From positions 1 to 64,000 of the forward strand of contig SHZY01000012.1 of assembly GCA_009692065.1 (NCBI GenBank): DNA of 64,000 nt. Direction: 5' to 3'. The notes below the pieces were generated by a model. That model made no database searches, had not been told where the DNA came from, and saw nothing but the letters and a program-made list of their open reading frames with translations. The stretch comes from Gemmataceae bacterium (lineage in GTDB: Bacteria; Planctomycetota; Planctomycetia; Gemmatales; Gemmataceae). Each line of letters begins with the position of its first letter. Position 1 is the stretch's first letter. Positions 1 to 10,696 of this stretch are shown here, in pieces. A program made the translations under genes and the position numbers.

Positions 1-557
1 TTGGCGCCACCAGACACCGCGAACAGAGAGGAGGAAACCGTAGCCACCGGTTCAAGCACCTGTACAATCCCCTGAGCGTTTCAAGGGATGACATCCTTTA
101 CCCCATAACTCGAACCTGGCAATCTTCCATTTCAGGCTGAACCAATACACGGCGGCGATCCCGAATTCCACCTGCATATGGTCCGCACCACCCGTCCAAT
201 CATCTCGAAACTCATGCGGCAGCAGGTCGCCCAGCAGGTCAACGAGACCCCGGAACCACGCCAAGAGCGCGAAGCCGCCGAAATCGCCGAATGCGAACGC
301 ATGCTCAACACCCCGACCGAGGATGTTCTAACCGGCGAGGAAGCGCCGTCACCAAATGGCAAGAAACGGCCGTCGCCCAAGCGTGGCGAGCACTGCGGAC
401 CGTCAACAAACGGTGAAAACCGGTTCGCCACATGCCCGCCCCATCATGAGTAAGGCTTCGGTGCGTAGTTCGAAAACGTTGGATCCGAACTTGGCCGCGA
501 CGAGATTAACAAGTTATTCCCGTCCCGCAGCCCAAGGTGCGCGCTGCGAACCCGCCA
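1..557. other. No confidently supported gene
   Basis: Short open frames exist on both strands. One is a 70-codon minus-strand frame at 52-264 with a non-ATG start and a plausible, hydrophobic-rich composition; another is a 91-codon plus-strand frame at 178-453. They overlap each other, lack a convincing ribosome binding site and show no recognised domain. The minus-strand frame could be the tail of a small protein or a decayed gene. No RNA gene or repeat was seen here. Confidence 0.3.
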
Positions 558-1577
558 TCACCTTACCTTTACGACATCCCCATCGAAGGCGATGCTGCGC
601 TCGACAAAATGACGGATTACGGCCGCGTTGGTCAAGAGGTGCGAGGAGACTGCCGACACGCGAAATTCGGACGGTCCTTCCGCCAGTGCGAGCGGCAGCA
701 GCATTTGATCGGCGCAATGCTCATCGACGCCGGGCGGCTGGCACTGAAGAAACGTCTCGACTTGAGCAACGGCTTCCTTCGCGACCGCTTCGGCGGGTTT
801 CCCCCGTTCGCCCAGCGCGAAGAAGAAGGTCGGCGCCGGCTCGGTCGGCAGTTCGATGCCGAGCATGCAGCCAGGGCCGTCTTGCCAGGTCTCGTGCTGA
901 GCGTCGACTTCCAGCCCGAGATCGTGCAGGCACGCCGTTGCTGTTTGCACCATCCGTTCACCGACATGGGCGGGCAGTCCGGCAAGCAACGTGAAAATCG
1001 TCGCGCGACATATCGAATCGGTCGTCAGCCCAGAAAAGGCCAGCAGGCGCGGAGCGACCTCGATGCGCGCGTGAATCATGCCGCCGCCGCGCGGGTAGAA
1101 GCCGACGCGTTTTAGAGTGACTTCGACCGTGATGCCGATGGCCTTCAGATAGCGAGCCCAGCTGCGGGCAAGGAAATGGAAGCACGGGCTGGCCTTGACG
1201 TGGGTGCCGCCTTCGATGGTGACGGAGCTTTCGCCGCCTGCAAGGGCCAGGGGCAAATAGATCGTGTGCAGGACGAGGCTGGTGGCGCCGGCGGTGCCGA
1301 TCTTGAAGTGATACTCGCCCGGCGTGACGTCCCCCGGTTCGAAGGTGAGATTGACACTGCCGAGGCTGGCGCCGCGCACCTTGGCAGCGCCGATCTTCGC
1401 TGCTGCCTGGACGCTCATCAGGTGCTGCGCTTGCAATCCAGGCTTGGCTCGACCCACGCGGATCCTGCGCAGGTGAAACGGTTTGCCCGTGATCAGGGAC
1501 AGGGCAAGGCTGGTGCGCAGGACCTGGCCGCCGCCTTCGCCCTGGGAGCCGTCGATCTCGATGATTGATTTGCTCAT
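558..1577 (-). CDS. rtcA: RNA 3'-terminal phosphate cyclase
   Basis: Converts a 3'-phosphate RNA end to a 2',3'-cyclic phosphate through an adenylylated enzyme and an RNA-adenylate. The start at 1577 is chosen because family homology begins with IDGSQGEGGGQVLRTSLAL (about residues 6-24); the open frame upstream of this ATG has no family sequence. The predicted protein is 339 aa, close to the roughly 338 aa of E. coli RtcA. The C-terminal SSHLLTNAAV motif contains His313, which aligns by position and context with the adenylylated His309 of E. coli RtcA. No rtcB ligase or rtcR regulator is next to it, so the usual rtc operon is not conserved here. Confidence 0.93.
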   Translation of the reverse strand: MSKSIIEIDGSQGEGGGQVLRTSLALSLITGKPFHLRRIRVGRAKPGLQAQHLMSVQAAAKIGAAKVRGASLGSVNLTFEPGDVTPGEYHFKIGTAGATSLVLHTIYLPLALAGGESSVTIEGGTHVKASPCFHFLARSWARYLKAIGITVEVTLKRVGFYPRGGGMIHARIEVAPRLLAFSGLTTDSICRATIFTLLAGLPAHVGERMVQTATACLHDLGLEVDAQHETWQDGPGCMLGIELPTEPAPTFFFALGERGKPAEAVAKEAVAQVETFLQCQPPGVDEHCADQMLLPLALAEGPSEFRVSAVSSHLLTNAAVIRHFVERSIAFDGDVVKVR

Positions 1578-1679
1578 GAGGGATAGGAGACCACGATGCG
1601 TTCGGATGTTCACCAAAAAAAATGTGCGTGCCAGGAGTGTAGTCCTTACGCTCCGAGAATGTGAAAAAATCAAATACGA

Positions 1680-1769
1680 CTCACGCAAAGGCGCAAAGGC
1701 GCGAAGAAAAGCCAAAGAAACGCATCAATTCTTGTCTTCCTTTGCGAATTTGCGACTTTGCGTGAGATT
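1680..1769. repeat. Palindromic element with GCAAAGGCGCAAAGGCG arm
   Basis: The left arm reads CTCACGCAAAGGCGCAAAGG and the right arm is its approximate reverse complement, ending TTTGCGACTTTGCGTGAG. About 45 nt separate the arms. It lies between rtcA and the next minus-strand gene. Arms of this ACGCAAAGGCGCAAAG type are familiar to me as a dispersed repeat in many environmental bacteria, but I cannot verify that here. Confidence 0.7.
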
Positions 1770-1779
1770 AGTTCACATG

Positions 1780-2667
1780 CTAATGCTTTTTCGCGTGCGA
1801 GACCGGCAGCGTCGCTTGCAGCGCCAGGGGCGGCGCCTTATCCCGGGCGATCAACCCCGTCGCCGTGTTTTCGTGGGCCTCATTGGCCGTGACCGAGCGG
1901 CAATTGCGAATGACGAGCAACCGCTGCACGCCCAGGTCCCCCTCGATCTGCGTGAATGCGGTCACGCCGAGCGTACGTTGCCGATCGATTCGGCTGCCGA
2001 CGAGAAGGTACTGATTGGGTCCAAGGGTGACCTCCCAACTCAATTCTGGGAAGGTCCTGGCTGCCTTCTCGATCCGCAGCTCCCAGGTGGAGCGCTCTGG
2101 AGCGGCATGGAAGGGCAAGAGCGGCTCGCCGTTCTCCACCTTGGGCGTGAACGTCAACCGCGTTCGCCCGTCGCTGGCGAAGTGGGCCGTCACGTCCAGC
2201 CCATAGCGCGCTTGATCGAGCAGGATTTCCTTGCGCGCTCTGCCCTGCACAAAATCGAACATCGATTGCGGCATCGTCGCGCTCAACCAGATGGGCACGG
2301 TTTTGCCTGCGGGAAAGATCATCGCCTGTGGATTGCTGCAGAATCGCTTGGATAAGAGGAGTTGCTGAAAATGGCTCGGCGGCGCGCCGACGAGTTGACC
2401 GAGGCGGAGCCCGTTCTCTTCCAGGGCGCCGCGCCGGTCGAGATCGACGATCAGTTCATCGGCGTGTTCCCAGAGTTGCCCGTTGATGTAATCATCCCCC
2501 ACGGGCCGTTCCAGGAGCGCGACTTCGAGGAGCGCGTGGTCCGGCGAGATCGCCTGGTCGCGAAATCGCTTCATCCACGAGCTGTGCTCGGTCGGCTCCG
2601 TCCATAGACAGCCACAGAGCGTCCATGGAATGCACAACATCAGCGCCAGCCAGCCGCATCGAGGCAC
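1780..2667 (-). CDS. Putative lipoprotein of unknown function
   Basis: A 295-residue protein. Its N-terminus (residues 1-20) is a hydrophobic signal with a lipobox-like TLCGC ending at Cys20, so export and lipid anchoring are likely. The body is mixed alpha/beta-looking with no motif I recognise. The C-terminal third (QIEGDLGVQRLLVIRN and following) is reminiscent of planctomycete secretin-associated proteins of unknown role, but this resemblance is weak. It is flanked by palindromic elements on both sides and does not look like part of an operon. Confidence 0.7.
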   Translation of the reverse strand: MPRCGWLALMLCIPWTLCGCLWTEPTEHSSWMKRFRDQAISPDHALLEVALLERPVGDDYINGQLWEHADELIVDLDRRGALEENGLRLGQLVGAPPSHFQQLLLSKRFCSNPQAMIFPAGKTVPIWLSATMPQSMFDFVQGRARKEILLDQARYGLDVTAHFASDGRTRLTFTPKVENGEPLLPFHAAPERSTWELRIEKAARTFPELSWEVTLGPNQYLLVGSRIDRQRTLGVTAFTQIEGDLGVQRLLVIRNCRSVTANEAHENTATGLIARDKAPPLALQATLPVSHAKKH

Positions 2668-2760
2668 AGGCGGTTCTCGCTTTTCATTTGGAACCTTGGG
2701 GGATGCGGACCATAGATTCGGTGGGCGAATCGGTCAAGGGCAATTCGTTTATGCTGTACT

Positions 2761-2818
2761 TCCGAGCCTGAAGCGTAAGCGAAGGAAAGCACAACTTCGC
2801 TTACGCTTCAGGCTCGGA
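2761..2818. repeat. Palindromic element, family B (GCCTGAAGCGTAAGCGAAG)
   Basis: Near-perfect inverted repeat with arms TCCGAGCCTGAAGCGTAAGC and its reverse complement around a short A-rich loop. Related copies lie at 8803-8862 and, diverged, inside uvrA at 43782-43845. It sits between the divergently transcribed lipoprotein and SDR genes. Confidence 0.92.
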
Positions 2819-2902
2819 CAATGCCTCGCTTTGCGCATGTTCCCTCTTCCACCTTTTCGTATGTTACCCCAACATCCTGGGTAACCTTTTGAGGGGAATA
2901 CG

Positions 2903-3667
2903 ATGCTTCCAGCAATGTTCAATTTGTCGGGCAAGGTGGCGCTGATAACGGGCGGCAGCAAGGGGCTGGGCAAGGCCATGGCGCGCGGGCTGGCCGAGGC
3001 CGGCGCCGATATCGTCATTTCCAGCCGGCATGAGGATGAACTCAAGTCCGCCCTCGCGGAGATCCTGAAGGGGACCGAGCGCAAGGGCGCCTATCTCGTC
3101 GCCGACATGAGCAAACGAACCGAGGTCGGCAAGCTCGCCGCATTCGCCCTGGAAAAAATGGGCAAGGTGGACATCCTCATCAACAACGCCGGGACCAACG
3201 TCCCCGAGGCGATCGATGTCATTACCGACGCCGAATGGGACCGCATCATGGAGATCAACCTGAACTCCGTGATGGCCCTGACGCGGGCGCTGGTGCCGCA
3301 GATGAAGGCACGCAAGTGGGGACGCGTCATCCACATCTCGTCGATCATGGCCTTCGTGTCCAACAATGGCCGCAACATTTACTCCGCGACCAAGGCGGCC
3401 CTCGTGGGCATGGCGCGCGCCAGCGCGCTCGACCTAGGGCCATTCGGCGTCACCGTCAACTGCATCGCGCCGGGGCCGTTCTTGACCGACCTGCCGGCCA
3501 GCGTACTTTCGAAGGAGGAGCAAGATCGTTTCGGCAAGATGACCGCGCTGGGCCGCTGGGGCGATCCGAAGGAGCTGGTCGGCACCTCGCTTTTGATGGC
3601 CAGCGACGCCGGCAGCTACATCACCGGCTCGACGTTCGTTGTGGATGGCGGGTTTATTGCCCGCTAA
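2903..3667 (+). CDS. SDR-family oxidoreductase
   Basis: A classical short-chain dehydrogenase/reductase of 254 aa. It has the nucleotide-binding TGGSKGLG at residues 16-23, NNAG at 94-97, a catalytic Ser in HISS near 147 and YSATK at 160-164 (Tyr160, Lys164). The C-terminus GSTFVVDGGF is typical of NAD(P)(H)-dependent SDRs such as gluconate 5-dehydrogenase or FabG relatives. The substrate cannot be assigned from sequence. The start is supported by GAGGGG six bases upstream. Met5 would also work as a start. Confidence 0.92.
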   Translation: MLPAMFNLSGKVALITGGSKGLGKAMARGLAEAGADIVISSRHEDELKSALAEILKGTERKGAYLVADMSKRTEVGKLAAFALEKMGKVDILINNAGTNVPEAIDVITDAEWDRIMEINLNSVMALTRALVPQMKARKWGRVIHISSIMAFVSNNGRNIYSATKAALVGMARASALDLGPFGVTVNCIAPGPFLTDLPASVLSKEEQDRFGKMTALGRWGDPKELVGTSLLMASDAGSYITGSTFVVDGGFIAR

Positions 3668-3757
3668 CCCAAAAAAGGGCTTGCGTCCCTGTCTGTTTCG
3701 ATTATAAAAAAGGTTGATGGATAATCCATTACCCAACCTTATCGAGCATGTATCAAC

Positions 3758-4768
3758 ATGATGAATCGTTGCGTGCATTCCCGTTGTGCCAAGCTTGCAT
3801 GGATGGTTCTGGCCGGCGCACTCGTTGTCCCGAACCTTGCGGCGCAGGAGCAAAAACCCACCGCCAAAGATCGCCAGTTTCTCTTTACCTATGCCGGTAC
3901 GGTCAAGGATCTCAAGCCCGGCCAGGTCGCCGATGTCTGGCTGCCGGTCGCTGTCGATGGGCCAGAGCAGAAGGTCACGATCAAAACGAAAAAGGTTCCC
4001 GGCGGCGGCAAGATCCACACGGAAAAACAGTATGGCAACACCATGCTGCACTTCCAGGCGAAAGCCAACAAGAAGGGGTTTGTCTCGTTTGAAATCGTCT
4101 ATGAAGTGCACCGCAAGGAAGTGAAGACCGATTTCGCCGGCAACCTCACCGTCAAGCCGACGCCGCAGGAAGACTTCACGCGATTCTTGGAGCCCGACAA
4201 CAAGGGACCGATCACCGGTAAGCCGCTGGAATTGCTCAAGGGTAAGAAGCTGCCGAGCGATCAGTTCGGGGCCGCCAAGGTGCTCTACGACGTGGTCAAT
4301 ACGCACATGAAGTACAGCAAGGAAGGCAAGGGCTGGGGCCAGGGCGACTCCGTGTGGGCCTGCGACAGCAAGTTCGGCAATTGCTCCGATTTCCATGCCC
4401 TCTTCATCTCGATGGCGCGAGGCAACAAGATCCCGTCCAAGTTCGAAATGGGTTTCCCGATCCCGGCCAAGCGCGGCGAAGGCGTTGTCGGCGGGTACCA
4501 CTGCTGGGCCTGGTTCTATCCCAACCAAAAGGGCTGGGTTCCAGTCGATATTTCCGAAGCGAATCGCAATCCGGAGTTGAAGGATTACTACTTCGGCAAC
4601 CTGACCGAAGACCGCGTTCGCTTCACTACCGGCCGCGACGTCAACCTGGAACCGCGCCAGAAGGGGCCGGCCCTTAACTTCTTCATCTATCCGTATGTGG
4701 AAGTGGATGGGCAGACGCACCCCCAGGAGAAGATCGACCGGAAGTTTGCGTATCAGGATGTGAAATAG
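3758..4768 (+). CDS. Secreted transglutaminase-like protein
   Basis: A 336-residue protein with an N-terminal signal peptide (about residues 1-29, cleavage near NLAAQ). A beta-rich N-terminal domain is followed by a transglutaminase-like (papain-fold) domain. The putative catalytic triad is Cys209 in FGNCSDFHALF, His248 in GGYHCWAWF and Asp264 in GWVPVDISEA, all with the usual spacing. Bacterial members may act as proteases or acyltransferases in the periplasm, so the exact activity is unknown. A small hairpin at about 3710-3740 separates it from the SDR gene. Two adjacent ATGs (3758, 3761) are possible starts. Confidence 0.88.
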   Translation: MMNRCVHSRCAKLAWMVLAGALVVPNLAAQEQKPTAKDRQFLFTYAGTVKDLKPGQVADVWLPVAVDGPEQKVTIKTKKVPGGGKIHTEKQYGNTMLHFQAKANKKGFVSFEIVYEVHRKEVKTDFAGNLTVKPTPQEDFTRFLEPDNKGPITGKPLELLKGKKLPSDQFGAAKVLYDVVNTHMKYSKEGKGWGQGDSVWACDSKFGNCSDFHALFISMARGNKIPSKFEMGFPIPAKRGEGVVGGYHCWAWFYPNQKGWVPVDISEANRNPELKDYYFGNLTEDRVRFTTGRDVNLEPRQKGPALNFFIYPYVEVDGQTHPQEKIDRKFAYQDVK

Positions 4769-4779
4769 AATCGAATCCT

Positions 4780-4817
4780 CGTTTAGCGCCCGCCCGGCGC
4801 CGTGCGGGCGCTAAACG
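4780..4817. repeat. Palindromic element, family A (CGTTTAGCGCCCGC)
   Basis: Arms CGTTTAGCGCCCGC and GCGGGCGCTAAACG flank a 10-nt GC-rich spacer. This is the reference copy of the commonest repeat in the window. It lies between the convergent ends of the transglutaminase gene and the selenoprotein gene, where it could also act as a transcription barrier. Confidence 0.93.
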
Positions 4818-4829
4818 CAGACTGAATCG

Positions 4830-5501
<672 letters not shown>

Positions 5502-5911
5502 CAATTCACCGCCCCGCGTTTTGCCGGCCTTCGTAGAAGGCCACGGGCCCAGGCGTCCGCGGCCTTCTACGCAGGCCGGCTCAATAAAGTCTGCGCCACT
5601 GAGACATCTTACCACAGTTGGCGGCGTGTCACTATCGGCAAGTCCGGTGGGTGCGGAATTATCTTCACGGGCGTAACCTGTGCGGTTTCGGAATAAAGAA
5701 GAACTGATGCAGGATGGTCCGGGCCGTGGCCGAACCAATGGTGTAGGAGAAAGCAAACCTGCGCCCTTCAGGACGTACCAGGGAGCCTGTGGGTCGCGGA
5801 TGACCATTGAGAACCAGGACGCAGGCAGTTAGTCAATGCAAGGGAGTGTTCCCTTGATCTCAAGGATGTCGAACCTGGGCCAGATACTTATCCAATTTTG
5901 GAGGAATCCTC
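5502..5911. other. 410-nt divergent intergenic region
   Basis: Separates the minus-strand selenoprotein gene from the plus-strand Cys-rich gene. It contains the palindrome at 5523-5580 and a small CAAGGGA/TCCCTTG hairpin near 5838-5855. GGAGGA lies a few bases before the GTG start at 5912. The selenoprotein reading frame stays open upstream to 5807, but that stretch has no signal or domain character. No riboswitch or RNA family was recognised. Promoters for both genes presumably lie here. Confidence 0.5.
5523..5580. repeat. Palindromic element (GCCGGCCT...GTAGAAGGCC)
   Basis: Left arm GCCGGCCTTCGTAGAAGGCC, right arm GGCCTTCTACGCAGGCCGGC, separated by about 18 nt. It has the same size and architecture as the other palindromes in the window but an unrelated sequence. 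It lies 22 bases upstream of the selenoprotein start. Confidence 0.85.
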
Positions 5912-6550
5912 GTGAATGCTGCGTTCTTGCTGGTGACAGGGGCCATCTTGGTCGGTCAGGGCGGTGACAATAAACCCGCTCCGCCGCCCGCTGCCCCCGC
6001 TGTTGCTTCCAGTTGTGGCCATGACCGTGGCTGCGACGGCTTCGGCCATCGACTGCGGGACAAGCTTTGTGGTTTGTTCAACCGCGATAAGTGTGATCCA
6101 TGTCCCAAGACCACGGCGTGCTGCCATGAGAAGCATGCGCGGACCCCGCTGTTCCATTCGCGCTGCGAAGAAGCGTGCAAGCCGAATCTGTGGAAATGGG
6201 AACCCGCTTGCCGTGAAAAGAAACACTGCGTTTCTACGAAGTGCCACGACGACTGCGATCGCGGCAGCCTCTTGGATCGCTTGCGTGGCGTCTTCCACCG
6301 TGACCGTTGCTGCGACAGCGGCTCGACCGTCCCGGTAAAATCGGGCGAGAAGATTGGCTCCCCGAAAAAGATGCCGGAGATTCCGAAGGACAAGGAGAAG
6401 TCGACCGAGGAAGTCCGTATCGTTCCGCAACCGGCCGCGATCACGCCCAATGCGATCCCGGCCGTGCCGAGCGTGCAGATCGTGCCGACCCCCGTTCCCT
6501 CGCTGATCCCGGCTCCGCGAGTTGAAGGCGATCGCCGCGATCCCTTCTGA
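5912..6550 (+). CDS. Cysteine-rich secreted protein of unknown function
   Basis: A 212-residue protein starting at GTG with GGAGGA upstream. A short hydrophobic N-terminus (residues 1-17) suggests export. Residues 34-140 are rich in Cys, His and charged residues (for example CGHDRGCDG, CDPCPKTTACC, CHDDCDRG). Two similar stretches, RLRDKLCGLFNRDKCD and RLRGVFHRDRCCD, suggest an internal repeat. The C-terminal third is a Pro/Val-rich low-complexity tail. Metal binding or disulphide cross-linking in the envelope is possible but inferred only from composition. Confidence 0.7.
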   Translation: MNAAFLLVTGAILVGQGGDNKPAPPPAAPAVASSCGHDRGCDGFGHRLRDKLCGLFNRDKCDPCPKTTACCHEKHARTPLFHSRCEEACKPNLWKWEPACREKKHCVSTKCHDDCDRGSLLDRLRGVFHRDRCCDSGSTVPVKSGEKIGSPKKMPEIPKDKEKSTEEVRIVPQPAAITPNAIPAVPSVQIVPTPVPSLIPAPRVEGDRRDPF

Positions 6551-6577
6551 GCAACGAAATAACTGATCGAACGCCCT

Positions 6578-6616
6578 CGGCTCCGCGCGATCGCCCGTCG
6601 CGGGGAGCCGTTTTTT
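6578..6616. terminator. Rho-independent terminator
   Basis: Stem CGGCTCC...GGAGCCG with extra GC pairing in the loop, followed by TTTTTT on the plus strand (6611-6616). It lies immediately after the Cys-rich gene and at the 3' end of the minus-strand gcv/lipoate operon. It is strongest for plus-strand transcripts. Confidence 0.8.
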
Positions 6617-6617
6617 C

Positions 6618-7342
6618 TTATCGCTTCTCATTCCACGCCGCCGCGGAGTATTTCGCGCTGACCAACTCTTCGATCGATGCGTTCTCTTCTTCGGTCCAAT
6701 CGTCGCTGCACAGCGGCCAACCCGTTTCCGCTGCAAATGCCTTGATTGTTGCGTTATGGATTTGCAGGGGCAGCAGCGTCACTCCAGTGACCTCCCGGAT
6801 GCCGGGCAGAAGCGGCGTGTGCTCGCTTTGTGCGATCAGGATGGAGCCGTGCTGCATCAGCGCCTGGCGGTACTTGCGCTGGGAACTGCCGACCATCTTC
6901 GAATGACCGATCAACAGGTCACCCGGCGTGTGTTGTTGAAAACAAAGGACGTCGCCGTGCTGGATCGGCCCGTCGCGCACCGGTTCGATTTGGCCGGCGA
7001 GCCCAAGTTCCGCCAGTGCCAGCGTGATGATGCGGTGCATGCGTGGCATCCACGCTTGGCCGGTTTGCCAGGGAGCGCCGGCGGGCAGGGCGAGGCAGTA
7101 GGTCAATTCGTGATGGTGAACGAGGGTGGCGCCCCCGGAAGGCCGACGCACCCACGGCAGATTGGCCAGGCGTGGATCGCTCAGTCGAATCGCGGATGGC
7201 TGGAAGTAGCCGAGGCTCAACGTTGCTTCCGTCCAGCCGTAGGACCGAAGCGAGGCTACCCCTGCCGCAGCGGAATGAACGAGCGCCTCGTCCGCGGCCA
7301 TGTTGGTCGGCCCATCGGCGACCGCGTAGGGCAAGACTCGGA

Positions 7343-7355
<13 letters not shown>
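6618..7355 (-). CDS. Lipoate-protein ligase A family protein
   Basis: A 245-residue member of the biotin/lipoate ligase (BPL_LplA_LipB) fold. The motifs RRPSGGATLVHHHELTY (about 70-86) and GHSKMVGSSQRK with Lys153 are those of lipoate ligases and lipoyltransferases. It would attach or transfer lipoyl groups to GcvH. It overlaps the end of gcvPB by 13 bp and is the last gene of the glycine-cleavage operon, so a role in lipoylating GcvH is a strong context inference. Whether it uses free lipoate or transfers octanoyl/lipoyl groups cannot be told from sequence. Confidence 0.88.
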
Positions 7356-8800
<1,445 letters not shown>

Positions 8801-8802
8801 TT

Positions 8803-8862
8803 CGGAGCCTGAAGCGTAAGCGAAGAGCTTTTCTCTACACTTCGCTTACGCTTCAGGCTCGG
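8803..8862. repeat. Palindromic element, family B, overlapping the gcvPA stop
   Basis: Arms GAGCCTGAAGCGTAAGCGAA and its reverse complement. The element occupies essentially the whole gap between gcvPA and gcvPB. The gcvPA stop codon (8853-8855) is read from inside its right arm, so the final residues of GcvPA are encoded by the element. Confidence 0.92.
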
Positions 8863-10202
8863 ATTGATTGCCGAAACGCAGAAACGAAACCATCAAGCTC
8901 CGCCCGCGTCCGCCTCTCCGTTACCGCGATCGTGACGCAGTTGCCGAGCATCGGATACCAGCGGCCGAGCGACAGACCGCCGTGAAAGCCTGCTTTCAAT
9001 AGATTCGCGAGCAGCGCCTTGGCGTCGCCCGGCACCTGCACCGTGAATTCCTTGAAGTACGGCTGCTTGAATCGCAGCGACACGCCCGGCAGTTTGCATA
9101 ATTCGTCCGCCAGGTAGTGCGCCTTTTGCAAGCACAGGTTGGCCGTCTCGCGTAGCCCCTGCGGTCCGAGTGCCGCCAGATAGACGGCAGCGCGCAGGGC
9201 GAAGAGGCCCTGATTCGTGCAGATGTTGCTGGTCGCTTTTTCGCGGCGAATGTGCTGTTCGCGAGTTTGCAACGTCAGCACCCAGCAGCGTTTGTTGTTG
9301 CGGTCGACAGTCTGCCCAACGAGTCGGCCGGGAATCTTGCGTACAAACTGATCGCGGCAGGCCATGATGCCGAGGTACGGGCCGCCAAACACCATCGGGT
9401 TGCCTAGGCACTGGCCTTCGCCTATCGCGATGTCCGCGCCGTATTGTCCGGGCCGTTTCAAGACACCGACGCTGATCGCATCAAAGCTGACGACGAACAG
9501 GGCGCCCTTCTCCTTGCACAGCTTCGAAATCGCGTCCACGGCTTCGAGATTGCCGAAGAAATTCGGGTGCTGCACGATGACGCACAGCGTCTTGTCGTCG
9601 ATCTGCTTCTTGAGTTCATCCGGATCGAGCACGCCGCCGGGCGTCGGCAGCGTGATGATCTCCTTCGCCAGGTTGGCCATGTAGGTCGCCAGCGTTTGCC
9701 GATATTCGGGATGCACGCTCTCGGCGATGAGCACCTTGGGCCGATCGGGATCGATGCTGATCGACATCAGGACGCTTTCAGCGACAGCGCTGCCGCCTTC
9801 GTAAAGGCTGGCGTTGGAGACGTCGAGACCGGTCAATTCGCAGATGAGCGTTTGATATTCAAAGAACGCTTGCAGGCTCCCCTGGCTCGCCTCGGCCTGA
9901 TACGGTGTGTAGGCGGTGTAGTATTCGCTGCGTGAGGCGACCGCATCGACGACCGACGGGATGAAATGATCGTAGCTGCCGCCGCCCAGGAAACAGACGG
10001 CGTCATCGGCGCAGGTGTTCCGCGCCGCCAGCTCGCCCATATGCTGCTGTAGCTCGATCTCGCTGAGCGCGGGCGGAACCTGGAGTGGCCGCCGCAACTG
10101 AAAGTCGGCCGGCACCATCTGGAACAGCTCCGCAAGCGACGCGATGCCGATCTTTTCCAGCATCGCCTTGCGATCCGCTTCGGTGTTGAGGATGTACGAC
10201 AA
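8853..10202 (-). CDS. gcvPA: Glycine dehydrogenase (decarboxylating) subunit 1
   Basis: The 449-residue alpha subunit of the split P protein, partner of GcvPB. Its start MSYILNTEADRKAMLEKIG matches the family N-terminus, which places initiation at the TTG codon ending at 10202; no ATG is available nearby. Segments such as FLGGGSYDHFIPSVVDA and YTPYQAEASQGSLQAFFEYQ are diagnostic. The last codons come from a family-B palindrome. It lies between gcvH and gcvPB, transcribed in the same direction. Confidence 0.95.
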   Translation of the reverse strand: MSYILNTEADRKAMLEKIGIASLAELFQMVPADFQLRRPLQVPPALSEIELQQHMGELAARNTCADDAVCFLGGGSYDHFIPSVVDAVASRSEYYTAYTPYQAEASQGSLQAFFEYQTLICELTGLDVSNASLYEGGSAVAESVLMSISIDPDRPKVLIAESVHPEYRQTLATYMANLAKEIITLPTPGGVLDPDELKKQIDDKTLCVIVQHPNFFGNLEAVDAISKLCKEKGALFVVSFDAISVGVLKRPGQYGADIAIGEGQCLGNPMVFGGPYLGIMACRDQFVRKIPGRLVGQTVDRNNKRCWVLTLQTREQHIRREKATSNICTNQGLFALRAAVYLAALGPQGLRETANLCLQKAHYLADELCKLPGVSLRFKQPYFKEFTVQVPGDAKALLANLLKAGFHGGLSLGRWYPMLGNCVTIAVTERRTRAELDGFVSAFRQSIRA

Positions 10203-10223
10203 GGCAGCAATCCTATGGATAAG

Positions 10224-10279
10224 GCCGCTTGCCGTTTAGCGTTCGCATGGCACCACGCGAACGCTAAACGGCAAGCGGC
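10224..10279. repeat. Composite palindromic element (GCCGCTTGCC outer arm, GTTTAGCG inner arm)
   Basis: Perfect inverted repeat: outer arm GCCGCTTGCC joined to inner arm GTTTAGCGTTCGC around a short loop. The outer module recurs with other inner modules at 18673, 22316, 50420 and 55237, and the same combination recurs at 53025. It lies between gcvH and gcvPA. Confidence 0.93.
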
Positions 10280-10285
10280 GAACCG

Positions 10286-10672
10286 TTAATGTCCCTGGGT
10301 GGCAATCTGCGTCTCGTACTGCTGGGGCGTTAAGAGTTTGTCGTAATCGATTTTCGATGCCATCTTGATCTTCACCATCCAGCCCTTGCCGTACGGGTCG
10401 GCCGAAACGAGCGTCGGATCCTTTTCGACCGCGTCATTCTTGGCGATGATTTCGCCGGCAACCGGAGCGTAAAGATCGTTCACCGACTTGACTGACTCAA
10501 TTTGCCCGAACGCCGCCTTGGCCGCGAACTGCTTGCCGAGTTTGGCCAGTTCGACGAACACAACATCGGTGAGCTGCTCCACGGCAAATTTGGTGATGCC
10601 GACGGTGGCGACGTCACCTTCCAGGCTGACCCATTCGTGCGTCTCGGCGAAGCGAAGATTCTGGGGGACCAT
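10286..10672 (-). CDS. gcvH: Glycine cleavage system H protein
   Basis: A 128-residue lipoyl-carrier protein that shuttles the aminomethyl group between P and T proteins. The lipoylation site is Lys62 in FGQIESVKSVNDLYAPVAGE. The N-terminus LRFAETHEWVSLEG is typical. It lies between gcvT and gcvPA on the same strand. Confidence 0.97.
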   Translation of the reverse strand: MVPQNLRFAETHEWVSLEGDVATVGITKFAVEQLTDVVFVELAKLGKQFAAKAAFGQIESVKSVNDLYAPVAGEIIAKNDAVEKDPTLVSADPYGKGWMVKIKMASKIDYDKLLTPQQYETQIATQGH

Positions 10673-10696
10673 ACAGTTGCTCCTGTAAAACTCAGA

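Noticed and set aside
4780-4817. CRISPR repeats
   Set aside because: The recurring palindromes are scattered singly across the window without spacers or cas genes.
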